Shown here piece by piece: positions 39,312 through 49,720 of a stretch of DNA of 64,000 bases (positions are counted from its first letter, which is position 1; the number at the start of each line of letters is the position of its first letter). This DNA comes from Geminicoccus sp. (GTDB taxonomy: Bacteria > Pseudomonadota > Alphaproteobacteria > UBA7985), in assembly GCA_002708995.1 (NCBI GenBank), contig PAPT01000018.1, positions 56,962 through 120,961 on the forward strand, given 5' to 3'. The position numbers and the translations under genes were made by a program. Below the pieces are notes generated by a model. The model searched no databases, was not told the origin of the DNA, and worked only from the letters and a program-made list of their open reading frames with translations.

Positions 39312-40649
39312 ATGGGGACCACCCTGACCATTGCCCTGCGTTACCTGACCGCCCGCCGCGAGGGTGCAGGGCTGTCGCTGGTGCCGTTGCTCTCCGGGCT
39401 GGGGATCATGATCGGCGTGGCGACGCTGGTGGTGGTGATGGCGGTGTTCGAGGGCTACCGCACGGCCGTGCTCGACCGTCTTCTGGCCCAGACCGGTCAT
39501 TTGGTCATCACCAAACCCGGCTTCCGCAGTTTTAACCCCACGCCCGCGCAGGCGGTGGTCGCCGCCCAGACGGGCGTGGCGCGCAGCCAGCCGGTGCTGA
39601 TCACCGAGGGGCTGATCCTGCGCGGTGAAAAGGGTGCGGGCGTGGTTGTGCAGGCCATGGAGCTCAGCGACATGCGCGCCGACCCCGTTCTCGCCGAAGC
39701 GGCCGGGCACTTCTACGCGCTGTCCCCATCCCATGCCTCGGCGGGCGGGGCCGACGCAGCAGGCGGGCTCTCGCCCGTGGTGCTGGGCGCCGGCCTCGCT
39801 GCCGAACTGGGCCTGACCCGAGGCGACAGCCTGCGGCTGGTGCTCTCCGCCGACAGCAGCGACCGGGCACAGGGCACCACCGCTGCACGCAGCTTCGGCC
39901 TGGTCTATGCCGGGGCGTTTTCTGCCGGACTGTTCGAGGTTGACCAGTCAGGCGCGCTGGCCCTGCTTGCCGATGCGCAAGGGTGGCAGACCCGCGCCGG
40001 AGAGAGCTACGGCAGCGGCTCCGGCAGCGGCACTGGCAGCGACACGGACCAGACCCCCGGCGAGGTCAGCGAAATCCGGCTCATGCTCAACGACCTTAGC
40101 CAGCGCCGTCAGGTGCTGCCGCGCATCCGCTCGCGCCTGCCTGAGACGCTCCTGATCAGCGACCGGGCCAGCGACCTGTTCCGCGACTACGACTGGGTCC
40201 GGGCGCAGGGCAACGCCGCCACCCTGATCGTCCTCGTCATCCTGATTGTTGCTGCTTTCGGGGTTGCCTCGGGGCAGCTGATGATGGTGCAGGAGCGGCG
40301 CGCCGATATCGCCATCCTGCGCGGCTTCGGGGTGCAGCCCGGCGGAGTGCTGCGGGTGTTCCTGCTCGCGGGGCTGCTGGTAGCAGTGATCGGGCTGGGA
40401 CTGGGGCTGGCACTGGGCTGGTATATCTCGGTCTCGCTCAACCAAATCCGGCTGGCGCTGGAGGCGATGATCGGCCGCCCGCTGTTTAACGCCGCCTTCT
40501 ACCAGATCGATGAAATCCGCGGCGATGTCCGCGCCTCGGGTCTGGTGTTCGTGTCGGCGGTGACCCTGTGCGTCTCATTCCTCGCCACGCTCTATCCGGC
40601 GTGGCGGGCCTCGCGGGTGCCGCCTGCGCTGGCGCTGAAGGAGGTCTGA
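39312..40649 (+). CDS. Lipoprotein-releasing ABC transporter permease (LolC/E family)
   Basis: IALRYLTARR...GIMIGVATLVVVMAVFEGYR; C-terminal FLATLYPAWRASRVPPALALK. Confidence 0.85.
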   Translation: MGTTLTIALRYLTARREGAGLSLVPLLSGLGIMIGVATLVVVMAVFEGYRTAVLDRLLAQTGHLVITKPGFRSFNPTPAQAVVAAQTGVARSQPVLITEGLILRGEKGAGVVVQAMELSDMRADPVLAEAAGHFYALSPSHASAGGADAAGGLSPVVLGAGLAAELGLTRGDSLRLVLSADSSDRAQGTTAARSFGLVYAGAFSAGLFEVDQSGALALLADAQGWQTRAGESYGSGSGSGTGSDTDQTPGEVSEIRLMLNDLSQRRQVLPRIRSRLPETLLISDRASDLFRDYDWVRAQGNAATLIVLVILIVAAFGVASGQLMMVQERRADIAILRGFGVQPGGVLRVFLLAGLLVAVIGLGLGLALGWYISVSLNQIRLALEAMIGRPLFNAAFYQIDEIRGDVRASGLVFVSAVTLCVSFLATLYPAWRASRVPPALALKEV

Positions 40650-40652
40650 GCC

Positions 40653-42020
40653 GTGCTGAAATCTTTCGAGCGCCAGGCCTCGCGCAAATATCTCAGCGGC
40701 CGTAACAGTCGCTTCCTGTCGCTGTCGGCGCTGTTCTCTCTGGCCGGGATCGCCATCGGCGTGGCGGCGCTGATCATCGCCAGCGCCTTCCTCAACGGCC
40801 AGCGCGACAGCCTGCTCGAGGCGCTTCAGGGCCGCAGCCCCCACGTCACCCTGACGGCCGTGGAGCCACCACCACCCACGCCCGTATGCGTGCCGGAAAC
40901 CGACGCGCTCAACATCGCGCTGGGGATTCTGGAGACCTGCGAGACCCCGCCCGCCGGGCTCAAAGGCTTCGAGCCGACTGACCCCCGCATTGCCGCTGTC
41001 CTTGACCGGCCCGAGGTGCAGGCCGCGTTCTTCGAGGTCGCCGGACAGGGTATGGTCGTCCTGCCCTCGAGCGGGGCGGTCAGTGGCACCTTCATCCGCG
41101 GGCTGGCCCCCGAGGCGCTCGATCAGCGTCTGACGGGCCATCCGTCGGCCTTCGCGCTTTCCGGGTCGATGGATCTGGCGCGGGGCGAAGTGGCACTCGG
41201 CTATGGTGTCGCCGCCAACCTCAACGCCGACGGACGGGCCAGTCTGGCGCTGCTGGGCCAGACCCTCGATCTGGTGTCCCCGGATGGCTCCACGACCGTC
41301 ATCGGCTGGACCCCGCGGCGGCGGGACGGACGTGTGAACATCATCTTCGGTGGTTTTGCCGAGCGCAACGAGACCTACATGGACATCGGCTCGGCGGCGA
41401 CCTTCCTCGGCTTCGAGCCCGGGCGCTTCAACAATCTTCAGCTGTTCCTCAGCGCGCCCGCCGATGCTGCTGCCTTCGCCAGCAGCCTTGAAGCAGACTT
41501 GGCCGTTGATCCGGCTGACGCCCGTAGCTTCCGAACCTCGACGTGGGAGGACCGGAACCGCGCGCTGGTCTCGACACTGGGAATCCAGCGTGTGGTGCTG
41601 ATCCTCGTCCTCGCCCTGATTGTCGTGGTCGCGGCCTTCAACATCCTCGCCAGCCAGATCATGCTGGTACGGGAGAAGCGGCGCGGGATCGCCCTGCTGC
41701 GAACGCTGGGGGCGGGGCAGGGCTCCGTCGCCCGGGTGTTCATCGGCATGGGACTGTTCCTCGCCGGCGCAGGCTGCCTGCTGGGGCTGGGGATCGGTTT
41801 GGGCGTGGTGCTCAATTTTGATGCCATCGTCGCCTTCTTCGCTACCATCCCCGCCATGGCCGGGGCGGCGGCCTTCCTCGGGTCGGTGCAAGTCAGTCTC
41901 AGCCTCGGCGACAGTCTGCTCGCCGTCGGTCTGGCGCTGGTGATCACCGTGCTCGCCACGCTTTACCCGGCCTGGCAGGCCGCCCGAACCGAACCCGCAG
42001 AGGTCCTTCGCTATGTCTGA
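40653..42020 (+). CDS. Lipoprotein-releasing ABC transporter permease (LolC/E family)
   Basis: SRFLSLSALFSLAGIAIGVAALIIASAFLNGQR; ILASQIMLVREKRRGIALLRTLGAGQGSV. Confidence 0.83.
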   Translation: MLKSFERQASRKYLSGRNSRFLSLSALFSLAGIAIGVAALIIASAFLNGQRDSLLEALQGRSPHVTLTAVEPPPPTPVCVPETDALNIALGILETCETPPAGLKGFEPTDPRIAAVLDRPEVQAAFFEVAGQGMVVLPSSGAVSGTFIRGLAPEALDQRLTGHPSAFALSGSMDLARGEVALGYGVAANLNADGRASLALLGQTLDLVSPDGSTTVIGWTPRRRDGRVNIIFGGFAERNETYMDIGSAATFLGFEPGRFNNLQLFLSAPADAAAFASSLEADLAVDPADARSFRTSTWEDRNRALVSTLGIQRVVLILVLALIVVVAAFNILASQIMLVREKRRGIALLRTLGAGQGSVARVFIGMGLFLAGAGCLLGLGIGLGVVLNFDAIVAFFATIPAMAGAAAFLGSVQVSLSLGDSLLAVGLALVITVLATLYPAWQAARTEPAEVLRYV

Positions 42021-42762
42021 TCCCCGCCAAACCGTCAGAGCGGCCACAGCCCACAGCCCCGCGTCCGGCGATGCCGCACCGTCTGCCGCCCGGCCCAATC
42101 TGGTACTCAGCGATATCCGCCGTGCCTTCCCTCAGCCCGATGGCGCGCTGGAGGTGCTGCGGGGCTGTGATGCCACCATTCTGCCCGGTGAGCTGGTGGC
42201 CATGGTCGGCACGTCGGGCAGCGGCAAATCCACCCTGCTGCAGATTTGCGGCCTGCTGGATAACCCCAGCAGCGGCACGCTGGAGATAGCCGGGCAGGCG
42301 GTCGAAACCCTCGGCGACCACGCCCGGACCCGGCTGCGTCGCGGGACTGTCGGCTTCATCTACCAGTTCCATCACCTGCTCCCCGAATTCACCGCGCTGG
42401 AGAATGTCATTCTGCCCCAGTCGATCGCCGGCGTGCCAGCGGGCGAGGCGCGGGAGCGGGCCAGAATGCTGCTCGAACGCGTGGGTCTGGGGCACCGGCT
42501 CGGCCATCGTCCGGGTAAGCTCTCCGGCGGGGAGAAGCAGCGGGTTGCCGTTGCCCGCGCCATCGCCAACCGGCCCGCCCTGCTGCTGGCTGATGAGCCG
42601 ACTGGCAACCTTGACCCCGACACGGCGGAGCAGGTTTTCACCCTGTTCGTCGAGCTGACACGGGAAGAGGGGCTGTCGGTTCTCATGGCGACCCACAACG
42701 AAGCGCTGGCTGCCCGCATGGATCGGGTGCTGCGGCTCGAAGGCGGACAGGTGATCGGTTAA
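42013..42762 (+). CDS. lolD: Lipoprotein-releasing ABC transporter ATPase
   Basis: VGTSGSGKSTLLQICGLLDNP; LSGGEKQRVAVARAI; LLADEPTGNLD. Confidence 0.9.
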   Translation: MSDPRQTVRAATAHSPASGDAAPSAARPNLVLSDIRRAFPQPDGALEVLRGCDATILPGELVAMVGTSGSGKSTLLQICGLLDNPSSGTLEIAGQAVETLGDHARTRLRRGTVGFIYQFHHLLPEFTALENVILPQSIAGVPAGEARERARMLLERVGLGHRLGHRPGKLSGGEKQRVAVARAIANRPALLLADEPTGNLDPDTAEQVFTLFVELTREEGLSVLMATHNEALAARMDRVLRLEGGQVIG

Positions 42763-42778
42763 TTCGGCGGCGGCGGCC

Positions 42779-43417
42779 TTAGCCGTCCAGCGTCGCGGCG
42801 CCGTAGTAGTGCCAGAGGAACATCGCCATCGGTCCACGGTGCGGCGCCCAGTGGGAGGTTAGCTCGCGCAGCACCTTGGGGGTAGGCTTGTCATCAAGGC
42901 CGAACAGCATCTGATAGCCCTTCTGCACGGCCAGATCGTCGGCCGGGAACATGTCGGAGCGGCCCTCGGCGAACAAAAGATAGATTTCCGCGCTCCATGT
43001 GCCGAAGCCCTTGAGCGCGGTAATGTGAGCCAGTGCCTCGGCGTCTTCCATGCCGGGTAGCTCGTCGGGCCGGAAACTGCCCTCGACCAGCGCGTTGGCC
43101 AGCCCGTAGATATAGCGCGTCTTCTGCCCCGACAGCCCCAGCTTGCGCCAGCCTTCGGGCTCGAGGTCGAGCAGGCGCATGGGGGCAAAGTCACCCTCGA
43201 AGTGGGCTTCAACCCGCGCCCAGATCGACGCAGCCGCCTTGACCGACAGCTGCTGTCCGCAGATCACACGCAGGAAGGTGCCGATCCCCTGGGTCTGCGC
43301 ACGGGTTTCCGGCAGGCCCACGCGCTCGATTCCAGCGGCTGTCGTGGGGCAGGTCTCGGCCACCCGACAGATCATACTCTGCACCTGCTCGGTGGTCAGT
43401 GGCTGTCGCAGTGTCAT
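42779..43417 (-). CDS. DNA-3-methyladenine glycosylase (HhH-GPD, AlkA-type)
   Basis: ICGQQLSVKAAASIWARV; LKGFGTWSAEIYLLFAEGRSDMFPADDLAVQKGY. Confidence 0.88.
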   Translation of the reverse strand: MTLRQPLTTEQVQSMICRVAETCPTTAAGIERVGLPETRAQTQGIGTFLRVICGQQLSVKAAASIWARVEAHFEGDFAPMRLLDLEPEGWRKLGLSGQKTRYIYGLANALVEGSFRPDELPGMEDAEALAHITALKGFGTWSAEIYLLFAEGRSDMFPADDLAVQKGYQMLFGLDDKPTPKVLRELTSHWAPHRGPMAMFLWHYYGAATLDG

Positions 43418-43451
43418 CGGGTGTCCTTTCTGCAAAGGGCTGTGCGCCGGA

Positions 43452-43868
43452 TCAATCGCAGGACTTCCAGGGACCGAGGTCGAAGTGGAAGTGATCCCGA
43501 TGGGCGGCGTCGGAGTTGGGGTTGAGCACCAGCTGGAAGTAGTCGCAGGCGCCATCATTGATGCGGGCAAACCAGTTGGCGGTCAAATCCCCCATGGCCG
43601 TGCTGTTGGGCCGCCAGCCGTCCTCGATGTTCACCCGGCGTCCATCTTCGAAGTGAAAGGTGCCGATGTCGACGGCGTTGGCAAAACCGTGTTCGGAGAT
43701 ATAGCCCCCGGAGCGCATCCGGCACGAATAGCCGTTGACGTTGGAGAGGCCTACCGCACGGGCGCCAAAGGTCTCCAGCGCCTCGGTCTGGACCACATTG
43801 CGCAGCCACAGCGCCGTCGCCTCCGCCACGGGGCAGGGCGGCGGTCCAGCGGCCCCACGGAGACTCAC
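43452..43868 (-). CDS. Extensin-like C-terminal domain protein
   Basis: CPVAEATALWLRN...NGYSCRMRSGGYISEHGFANAVDIGTFHFEDGR...AHRDHFHFDLGPWKSC; GTG start. Confidence 0.78.
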   Translation of the reverse strand: MSLRGAAGPPPCPVAEATALWLRNVVQTEALETFGARAVGLSNVNGYSCRMRSGGYISEHGFANAVDIGTFHFEDGRRVNIEDGWRPNSTAMGDLTANWFARINDGACDYFQLVLNPNSDAAHRDHFHFDLGPWKSCD

Positions 43869-43999
43869 TCACCGCTGCGGATCCTCATATCCTGAATACG
43901 CTGGAAAAACCCAGATTGCTCACTGGCAGAGCGGTCGATCAGCAGTGACGACACCAGCAGAAGCGCGATCGACAGCACCAAAACACCCAACAGCCTCAT
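43865..43999 (-). CDS. 44-aa single-TM peptide overlapping the extensin-like ORF
   Basis: MRLLGVLVLSIALLLVSSLLIDRSASEQSGFFQRIQDMRIRSGE*; stop overlaps next GTG (GTGA). Confidence 0.5.
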   Translation of the reverse strand: MRLLGVLVLSIALLLVSSLLIDRSASEQSGFFQRIQDMRIRSGE

Positions 44000-44442
44000 G
44001 AGCCGACCAATCCTCCTGCGTCTCGCCGATGGAATTTGATAGCAAACATATTGGTGCCATTCGAGGGCTGGATTGTGACCAATTTGACCTGTCAGTCAGA
44101 GGCGGCGGAACGTGGTCGAGGGCAAAAGCCAGGGCTTTTCCTGAAATTGCCGATCCGACCAGTCGAAATTCACTGGGATAAGGTCAGGTCTCGAAACAAC
44201 CCACAACCAGCTGGGGAAAACCACCCCAGAAACCCACAGACTTTTTCGCTTCCGGCGCTGCGCGAGGCTTCGCGTAATGGTACGCCATCCGATCACACAA
44301 GAAGTCAGTGGGTAATCCCACATAAAAATATTATACGACTTGCAATGAGGGGAAGCACAGGAAATTCGCCCCACTTTTGGTGGTAGATGACAAATCAGCC
44401 TGTGTTCACAAAGCATTGTAAAGTTCGCAAGGGGAACACTGG

Positions 44443-46206
44443 ATGACACATCCAGCGGTTTCGCGGTTAAAGGCGGTCATGAAGGCCGCCGCTCGGGTCA
44501 ATCAAACGACTGGTGCCGCGGAAGGAGATGGGGAACAGGCTCAGGTGGCGGACGCTGCCCGTGTCCGCTCGGGCGTATTCGGCCTGCGCGACCGTCTTCT
44601 TGTTGACCAGCACAGCGGCGGTCGCCCGGTCCTGATCCGGGCATGGCAGCAGGCTGCGGCCGTCGGCGCCGCCGCGGCGCTGGCGCTGGCCAGCGTCCTC
44701 GCGCTCGGCCTGGGCCTCTATGCAGCCAAGCGGGCCGACGTTCGCGCGCTCGAAGCTCGCGAAAGGGCGCTGGTGACCGCACTCGAATTGGCGAGCGACC
44801 ACGTGCTCGACCGCCAGATCGAGCTGCTGGACGCTACAACGGCTTTGTCTGGGTTCATCTTCGTCGACAATGCCAACGTCAGCATCGAAGCTCTGATGGC
44901 GGACAATGAGCGTCTGCTCTCGACCCTTGAAGCAGCGCTGGAACCCGTCGACAGCGCGCATGCGGACGGGGCGCTGGCGGCAAAATCAGCGGGTGCGGCT
45001 CCCGATGGCGCAGCCGCAGATACTCAGTTGCATCGGCTCGAGTACGAGCTCGCGCTCAGCCAGACCCAGCAGGACATGCTGGCCGCCGAATTGAACCTCG
45101 AGCGTCAGACCATCGAAACGCTGTCCGATGCCCTCGCGTCGGTGCGCGTTGATGTCAGCGTGCTGGAGCGGAAGTCGCTGCGCCTGGCGCAGACGGTGGA
45201 TCGCCGCGATGAGCTGATCGCCGTGCTCAAGCGTGACCTCGCAACGGTCCAGTCTGACCGCGCGGAGGGGCAGGATGCGCGGCGGGGCACCATTGACCTG
45301 CTCAATACCCAGAACGACGAGCTAATATCGGAGCTTCGCCTGCTGCGGAGCCAGCTCAATGGTAATGCAGAAACGCTCCGTTCGCTGCAGGAACAACTGG
45401 TTCGCAGCGAGAGCGAACAAGCCCGGCTGGCGGAACTGGTCGAGCAGCGGGATGCGCAGATCACTATCCTGACCGACACCCAGTCCGGGATCCTCGAGCA
45501 GTTGGAAGCGCAGGTTGAGCAGCAGATGGCCGCGCTGCGGTCGGCCATCGATATGACCGGCGTGGACCACGATACTTCTCTGCAGCTCGATGCCCTGCTG
45601 GAAAGCGTGCAGGATCCGTTCTGGAACGGCATGGGTGGCGCCAACGATGGCGTAAGCGCGTCTGCGGAAGCCGGCCTTGAAGAGATTTACGGTGGTGATT
45701 TTGCCTCTGTACTGGTGTCAGATGTCCTCGACCGTGTTGATGCGCTTGCACGCCGCCATGCGGAATTGACCCTGCGGCGTAACCACTTTGATGCTTTGCC
45801 AACCAGTCCCCCGGTGGAGGGGCTGCGGCTGTCGTCCGGCTTTGGCATGCGCAAGCACCCGGTTACCGGCAAAAATCGCATGCACAAAGGCCTCGACTTC
45901 GCTGGCCCCAGCGGTACGCCCGTGATGGCCGCTGCGGCCGGGCGTGTTGTCTATGCAGCCCGCAAAGGGTCCTACGGCAACCTGATTGAGCTCGATCACG
46001 GCAACGGTGTGACGACCCGCTACGCTCATCTTCGCGATATCGAAGTCCGTGAGGGCGATACTGTCGATATGGCTGAAATCATCGGAACCGTTGGGTCGAC
46101 CGGTGCTTCCACTGGGCCGCATCTGCACTGGGAAGTGCGGGTGTTTGAGCGGGTGAAAAACCCGCAATTGTTCCTCGACGCCGGGCGTGCAGTCCGCAAC
46201 TATTGA
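44443..46206 (+). CDS. M23-family murein peptidase with TM and coiled-coil region
   Basis: SGFGMRKHPVTGKNRMHKGLDFAGPSGTPVMAAAAGRVVYA...HLHWEVRV. Confidence 0.92.
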   Translation: MTHPAVSRLKAVMKAAARVNQTTGAAEGDGEQAQVADAARVRSGVFGLRDRLLVDQHSGGRPVLIRAWQQAAAVGAAAALALASVLALGLGLYAAKRADVRALEARERALVTALELASDHVLDRQIELLDATTALSGFIFVDNANVSIEALMADNERLLSTLEAALEPVDSAHADGALAAKSAGAAPDGAAADTQLHRLEYELALSQTQQDMLAAELNLERQTIETLSDALASVRVDVSVLERKSLRLAQTVDRRDELIAVLKRDLATVQSDRAEGQDARRGTIDLLNTQNDELISELRLLRSQLNGNAETLRSLQEQLVRSESEQARLAELVEQRDAQITILTDTQSGILEQLEAQVEQQMAALRSAIDMTGVDHDTSLQLDALLESVQDPFWNGMGGANDGVSASAEAGLEEIYGGDFASVLVSDVLDRVDALARRHAELTLRRNHFDALPTSPPVEGLRLSSGFGMRKHPVTGKNRMHKGLDFAGPSGTPVMAAAAGRVVYAARKGSYGNLIELDHGNGVTTRYAHLRDIEVREGDTVDMAEIIGTVGSTGASTGPHLHWEVRVFERVKNPQLFLDAGRAVRNY

Positions 46207-46310
46207 TTCAAAATGCCCGCAATAATTGCAGCAAACTGATCCTGCACGCAAAAAGACATTTTTCCTGACCTGTCTTCTTTGACTTGCGTCTCCTGGCCTG
46301 TCTTTCCGGT

Positions 46311-47318
46311 CTAGCCGCCGGTGACGCTCATGTGTCGGGAAACCGCCGCGGCAGCACCCGGGCCAACCTGGAAATCATGCCCCTTGGGCTTAAGCGCAAT
46401 GGCCCGATCTATCGCATCGGATAGTGGTTTATCACTCTCGCTCTCTCGCAGAACAGCGCGCAGGTCGGCGCTGTCGTCCTGCCCCAGACACATGTACAGC
46501 ATGCCGGTGCAGGTCAGCCGGACCCGGTTGCACAGCTCGCAGAAGTTATGGCTCAGCGGGGTGATGAAGCCGAGACGCTGACCGGTTTCCCCGACGCTGA
46601 AATAGCGGGCGGGGCCCGCGCTGCGGAAGGACGTTTCGGCCAGTGTCCAGCGCGCCGAAAGCTGCTCGCGCACGGTTTCCAGTGAAATAAACTGGCCCGC
46701 GCGGCCGCTGTCATCAGCGCCGCTGTCGTCCATGATCGTCCCCATGGGCATGACCTCGATGAAAGTCAGGTCAAAGCCTTCATCCGCGCACCAGGCCACC
46801 ATGGTTTCCAGCTCATCATCGTTGATACCCTTGAGCGCGACCGTGTTGATCTTGATCGCGAGCCCGGCGCTCTTGGCGGCCTGCAGGCCTTCGAGCACCT
46901 GAGGCAGGCGTCCCCAGCGGGTGATGTCGGCGAATTTCTGTGGTTTGAGCGTATCCAGCGACACGTTGATCCGGCGCACGCCAGCCCGGGCGAGGTTCGG
47001 CGCGAAGCGGCTAAGCTGGGAGCCGTTGGTGGTCAGGGTCAACTCATCGAGCGCACCGGTTTCCAGATGGCGTCCCAAGCGCTCGATCAGCCACATGATG
47101 TTCTTGCGCACCAGCGGCTCGCCCCCGGTCAGGCGCAGCTTGCGCACGCCCTTGTCGACGAAGGCGCTGCACAGCCGGTCCATCTCCTCGAGCGTCAGCA
47201 AGTCCTGCTTGGGCAGGAACGTCATGTCTTCGGACATGCAATAGACGCAGCGGAAGTCACAGCGATCCGTCACGGAAACGCGGAGGTAGTCGACAGTGCG
47301 GCCAAAGGGGTCTCTCAT
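46311..47318 (-). CDS. moaA: GTP 3',8-cyclase (molybdenum cofactor)
   Basis: [28 protein letters not shown] radical-SAM motif; [22 protein letters not shown]. Confidence 0.93.
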   Translation of the reverse strand: MRDPFGRTVDYLRVSVTDRCDFRCVYCMSEDMTFLPKQDLLTLEEMDRLCSAFVDKGVRKLRLTGGEPLVRKNIMWLIERLGRHLETGALDELTLTTNGSQLSRFAPNLARAGVRRINVSLDTLKPQKFADITRWGRLPQVLEGLQAAKSAGLAIKINTVALKGINDDELETMVAWCADEGFDLTFIEVMPMGTIMDDSGADDSGRAGQFISLETVREQLSARWTLAETSFRSAGPARYFSVGETGQRLGFITPLSHNFCELCNRVRLTCTGMLYMCLGQDDSADLRAVLRESESDKPLSDAIDRAIALKPKGHDFQVGPGAAAAVSRHMSVTGG

Positions 47319-47549
47319 GGACCTGATATTGGCGTCTTCGTGCCACAAAGAAAAGCGGTGCTGTGATCATAACTCGGGTAGCCGCTATGCCCGGCGCTGA
47401 CGCCTCCACCGACAAAAGCTGTCGTGGTGTCGGGCCCAGCCTCTGCTATAGGGCGGCAGCGAGGCCGGCAGCGACGCCGATAACGACGCTTAGACCTGCG
47501 CCGACACGGACTTTGATAACGACACCAAGCTGGACCCTTCATCCCCATC

Positions 47550-48326
47550 ATGCGCGCCTTTGAAAACCGATTTTTCCGCTTGGAACCCGTGCGGCCGGGC
47601 TTGTGGCTGCTGGTCGAAAAAACCGTGCGCTCGCTGGTACGGGCCAATGTCTGGGTGATCGAGGGCGAGGATGCGGTGCTGGTCGTTGACGGCGGCTGGG
47701 GGCTTGTTGACTGGCCCCTGGATGAGATCTTCGCTGGTCTGGACCGGCCGCTGTGGTTCTTCACCACCCACGCGCACTGCGACCACATTGCTCAGGCGTT
47801 CCAGTTTACGGGACGCCGGTTCGGGCACGCGCTGTCGGATGCGGTGATGCGGGCGCCTGATCAGGAAAACACCAATGCCCAGCCCTGGACGCCATACTTG
47901 CAGATTTTGGCCGAAGGCTTCGAGGATCTTGGTTTTGTGCCGGAGGACTACGGCACGGCCTTTCGTCCGGCGCCGCTGACTGACGTGCTGGCGCAGGGTG
48001 ACAGCGTCGATCTCGGTGGGCGACGGCTCGAGGTTCACGAGACGCCCGGGCATTCGTGGCACAGCCTGACGCTGTTCGAGGCCGAGCAAGGCTGGCTGTT
48101 CCCCGGTGACGTCATGATCGCCACCTATATCGTCGATATGCTGCCTGATTCCGACAAAACCGAAGTTCTGCGCACGCATCAGCGCTTGCTTGAGCTCCCG
48201 TTTCAGTGGAGTTTCGGCGGACACGGCGCGCCGCTGGACCGGCGTAAGGCCGAGGGCATTATTGAGCGCTACGCCGAGCGCAAAGCTGAGGAAGGTTTGC
48301 GCGCCTCGGGGCTTTCATCACGGTGA
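47550..48326 (+). CDS. MBL-fold metallo-hydrolase
   Basis: TTHAHCDHIAQ, TPGHSWHS, FPGDVM. Confidence 0.85.
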   Translation: MRAFENRFFRLEPVRPGLWLLVEKTVRSLVRANVWVIEGEDAVLVVDGGWGLVDWPLDEIFAGLDRPLWFFTTHAHCDHIAQAFQFTGRRFGHALSDAVMRAPDQENTNAQPWTPYLQILAEGFEDLGFVPEDYGTAFRPAPLTDVLAQGDSVDLGGRRLEVHETPGHSWHSLTLFEAEQGWLFPGDVMIATYIVDMLPDSDKTEVLRTHQRLLELPFQWSFGGHGAPLDRRKAEGIIERYAERKAEEGLRASGLSSR

Positions 48327-48452
48327 CGGCTCGACAATTGCTGATGGGGTTCCAGTTCAGGTCTGTGATCCGAACCGAAACGCTTTATCAGGCTGGCACG
48401 CAATCGAAAGCCAGCACGTAAGCGTCAAAGACGACATTAGGGAGAGAAGCGC

Positions 48453-49232
48453 ATGTCAGACTACGAGACCATTATCGCCAGCCGCGAGGGCCGGGTACAG
48501 GTCATCCAGCTCAACCGTCCCAAGGCGCTGAACGCGCTCAATGCCAAGCTGATCGCCGAAGTGCTGGAGGTTTGCCGGGCCGCGGATGCCGATGAGAGCG
48601 TTGGTTGCATCCTGATCAAGGGCTCGGAAAAGGCCTTCGCCGCTGGCGCGGACATCTCGGAGATGGCGGACAAGGACTATGATCACATTTACGGCGTTAA
48701 CCCCTTCGGCGAGTGGGACAAGATCGCGGCGACCCGGACGCCGATGATCGCCGCCGTGTCTGGCTTTGCGCTGGGCGGCGGCTGCGAGCTGGCGATGATG
48801 TGCGACATCATCATGGCGTCGACGACGGCCCGCTTTGGTCAGCCGGAAATCAAGCTGGGGATCATCCCCGGCGCTGGTGGCACGCAGCGGCTGACCCAGG
48901 CGGTGGGCAAGGCCAAGGCGATGGATCTGTGCTTAACCGGGCGGATGATGGATGCTGAAGAGGCTGAGCGCGCGGGGTTGGTCGCGCGGGTGGTGGAGCC
49001 CGAAACGCTGGACGAGGAAGCGATGAAGGCAGCGGCCACGATTGCTGGCTATTCCAAACTCAGCACCATTATCGCCAAAGATGCGGTGGGACGCGCGCAG
49101 GATATGGGCGTCACCGAGGGCGTCCAGGCTGAGCGTCGGCTGTTCGCGGGGTTGTTCGCGACTGCAGATCAGAAAGAAGGCATGGCTGCGTTCATGGAGA
49201 AGCGTGCTCCGGTGTGGAAGCGCGATCGCTGA
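48453..49232 (+). CDS. Enoyl-CoA hydratase
   Basis: FALGGGCELAMMCDIIMAS; KLGIIPGAGGTQRL. Confidence 0.92.
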   Translation: MSDYETIIASREGRVQVIQLNRPKALNALNAKLIAEVLEVCRAADADESVGCILIKGSEKAFAAGADISEMADKDYDHIYGVNPFGEWDKIAATRTPMIAAVSGFALGGGCELAMMCDIIMASTTARFGQPEIKLGIIPGAGGTQRLTQAVGKAKAMDLCLTGRMMDAEEAERAGLVARVVEPETLDEEAMKAAATIAGYSKLSTIIAKDAVGRAQDMGVTEGVQAERRLFAGLFATADQKEGMAAFMEKRAPVWKRDR

Positions 49233-49263
49233 GGTATTGGCTTCGGTTCTGTGGCGGGGAATG

Positions 49264-49540
49264 GGTTGCGGGCTCAATTTGACGCCGCTTCGCTGCTTAC
49301 AAATCTCCCCCGCGCAGTTAAACGGACAGGCCGCGCTGCATGCGGCCTGACATTTTTTCGCACTTTCTATGAAAATGCGCGACGCTTGGCTCCGCCGCGC
49401 GAAGCGCGGCCGACGGCAAGTCGACGCAACTTCTTTCAGTTGACACTCAACACTCAACTCGGTCCACTTTGAGTGTCGTTCAATAAATGATCCCCAATTC
49501 GCTCACAGCCCGTTCAACGGGCTCAGAGTAAACGCCGCGT
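49264..49540 (+). repeat. Dispersed intergenic repeat, copy B
   Basis: gggttgcgggctcaatttgacgccgcttcgctgcttacaaatctcccccgcgcagttaaacggacaggccgcg...; includes hairpin CAGGCCGC-gctgcat-GCGGCCTG. Confidence 0.85.
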
Positions 49541-49720
49541 GGTGAGCGCGGGGGTGAAATGCGCGCCGCCCTCAGGCTTAACGATTGCGCTGCTGAGGTT
49601 CCGGCGTCGCTCGACACACCCTTCGCCGCAGCCTAGGGTTCGTCCTGATGGTCCGACTGGCCTGCGCGCTGCACCATCAGTCTACCGACCGACCGAACCA
49701 TTGAAGCCATTCCATCTGAC

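Noticed and set aside
40575-42098. 507-aa minus-strand ORF opposite the Lol permease
   Set aside because: Antisense to a convincing membrane protein gene; no domain.
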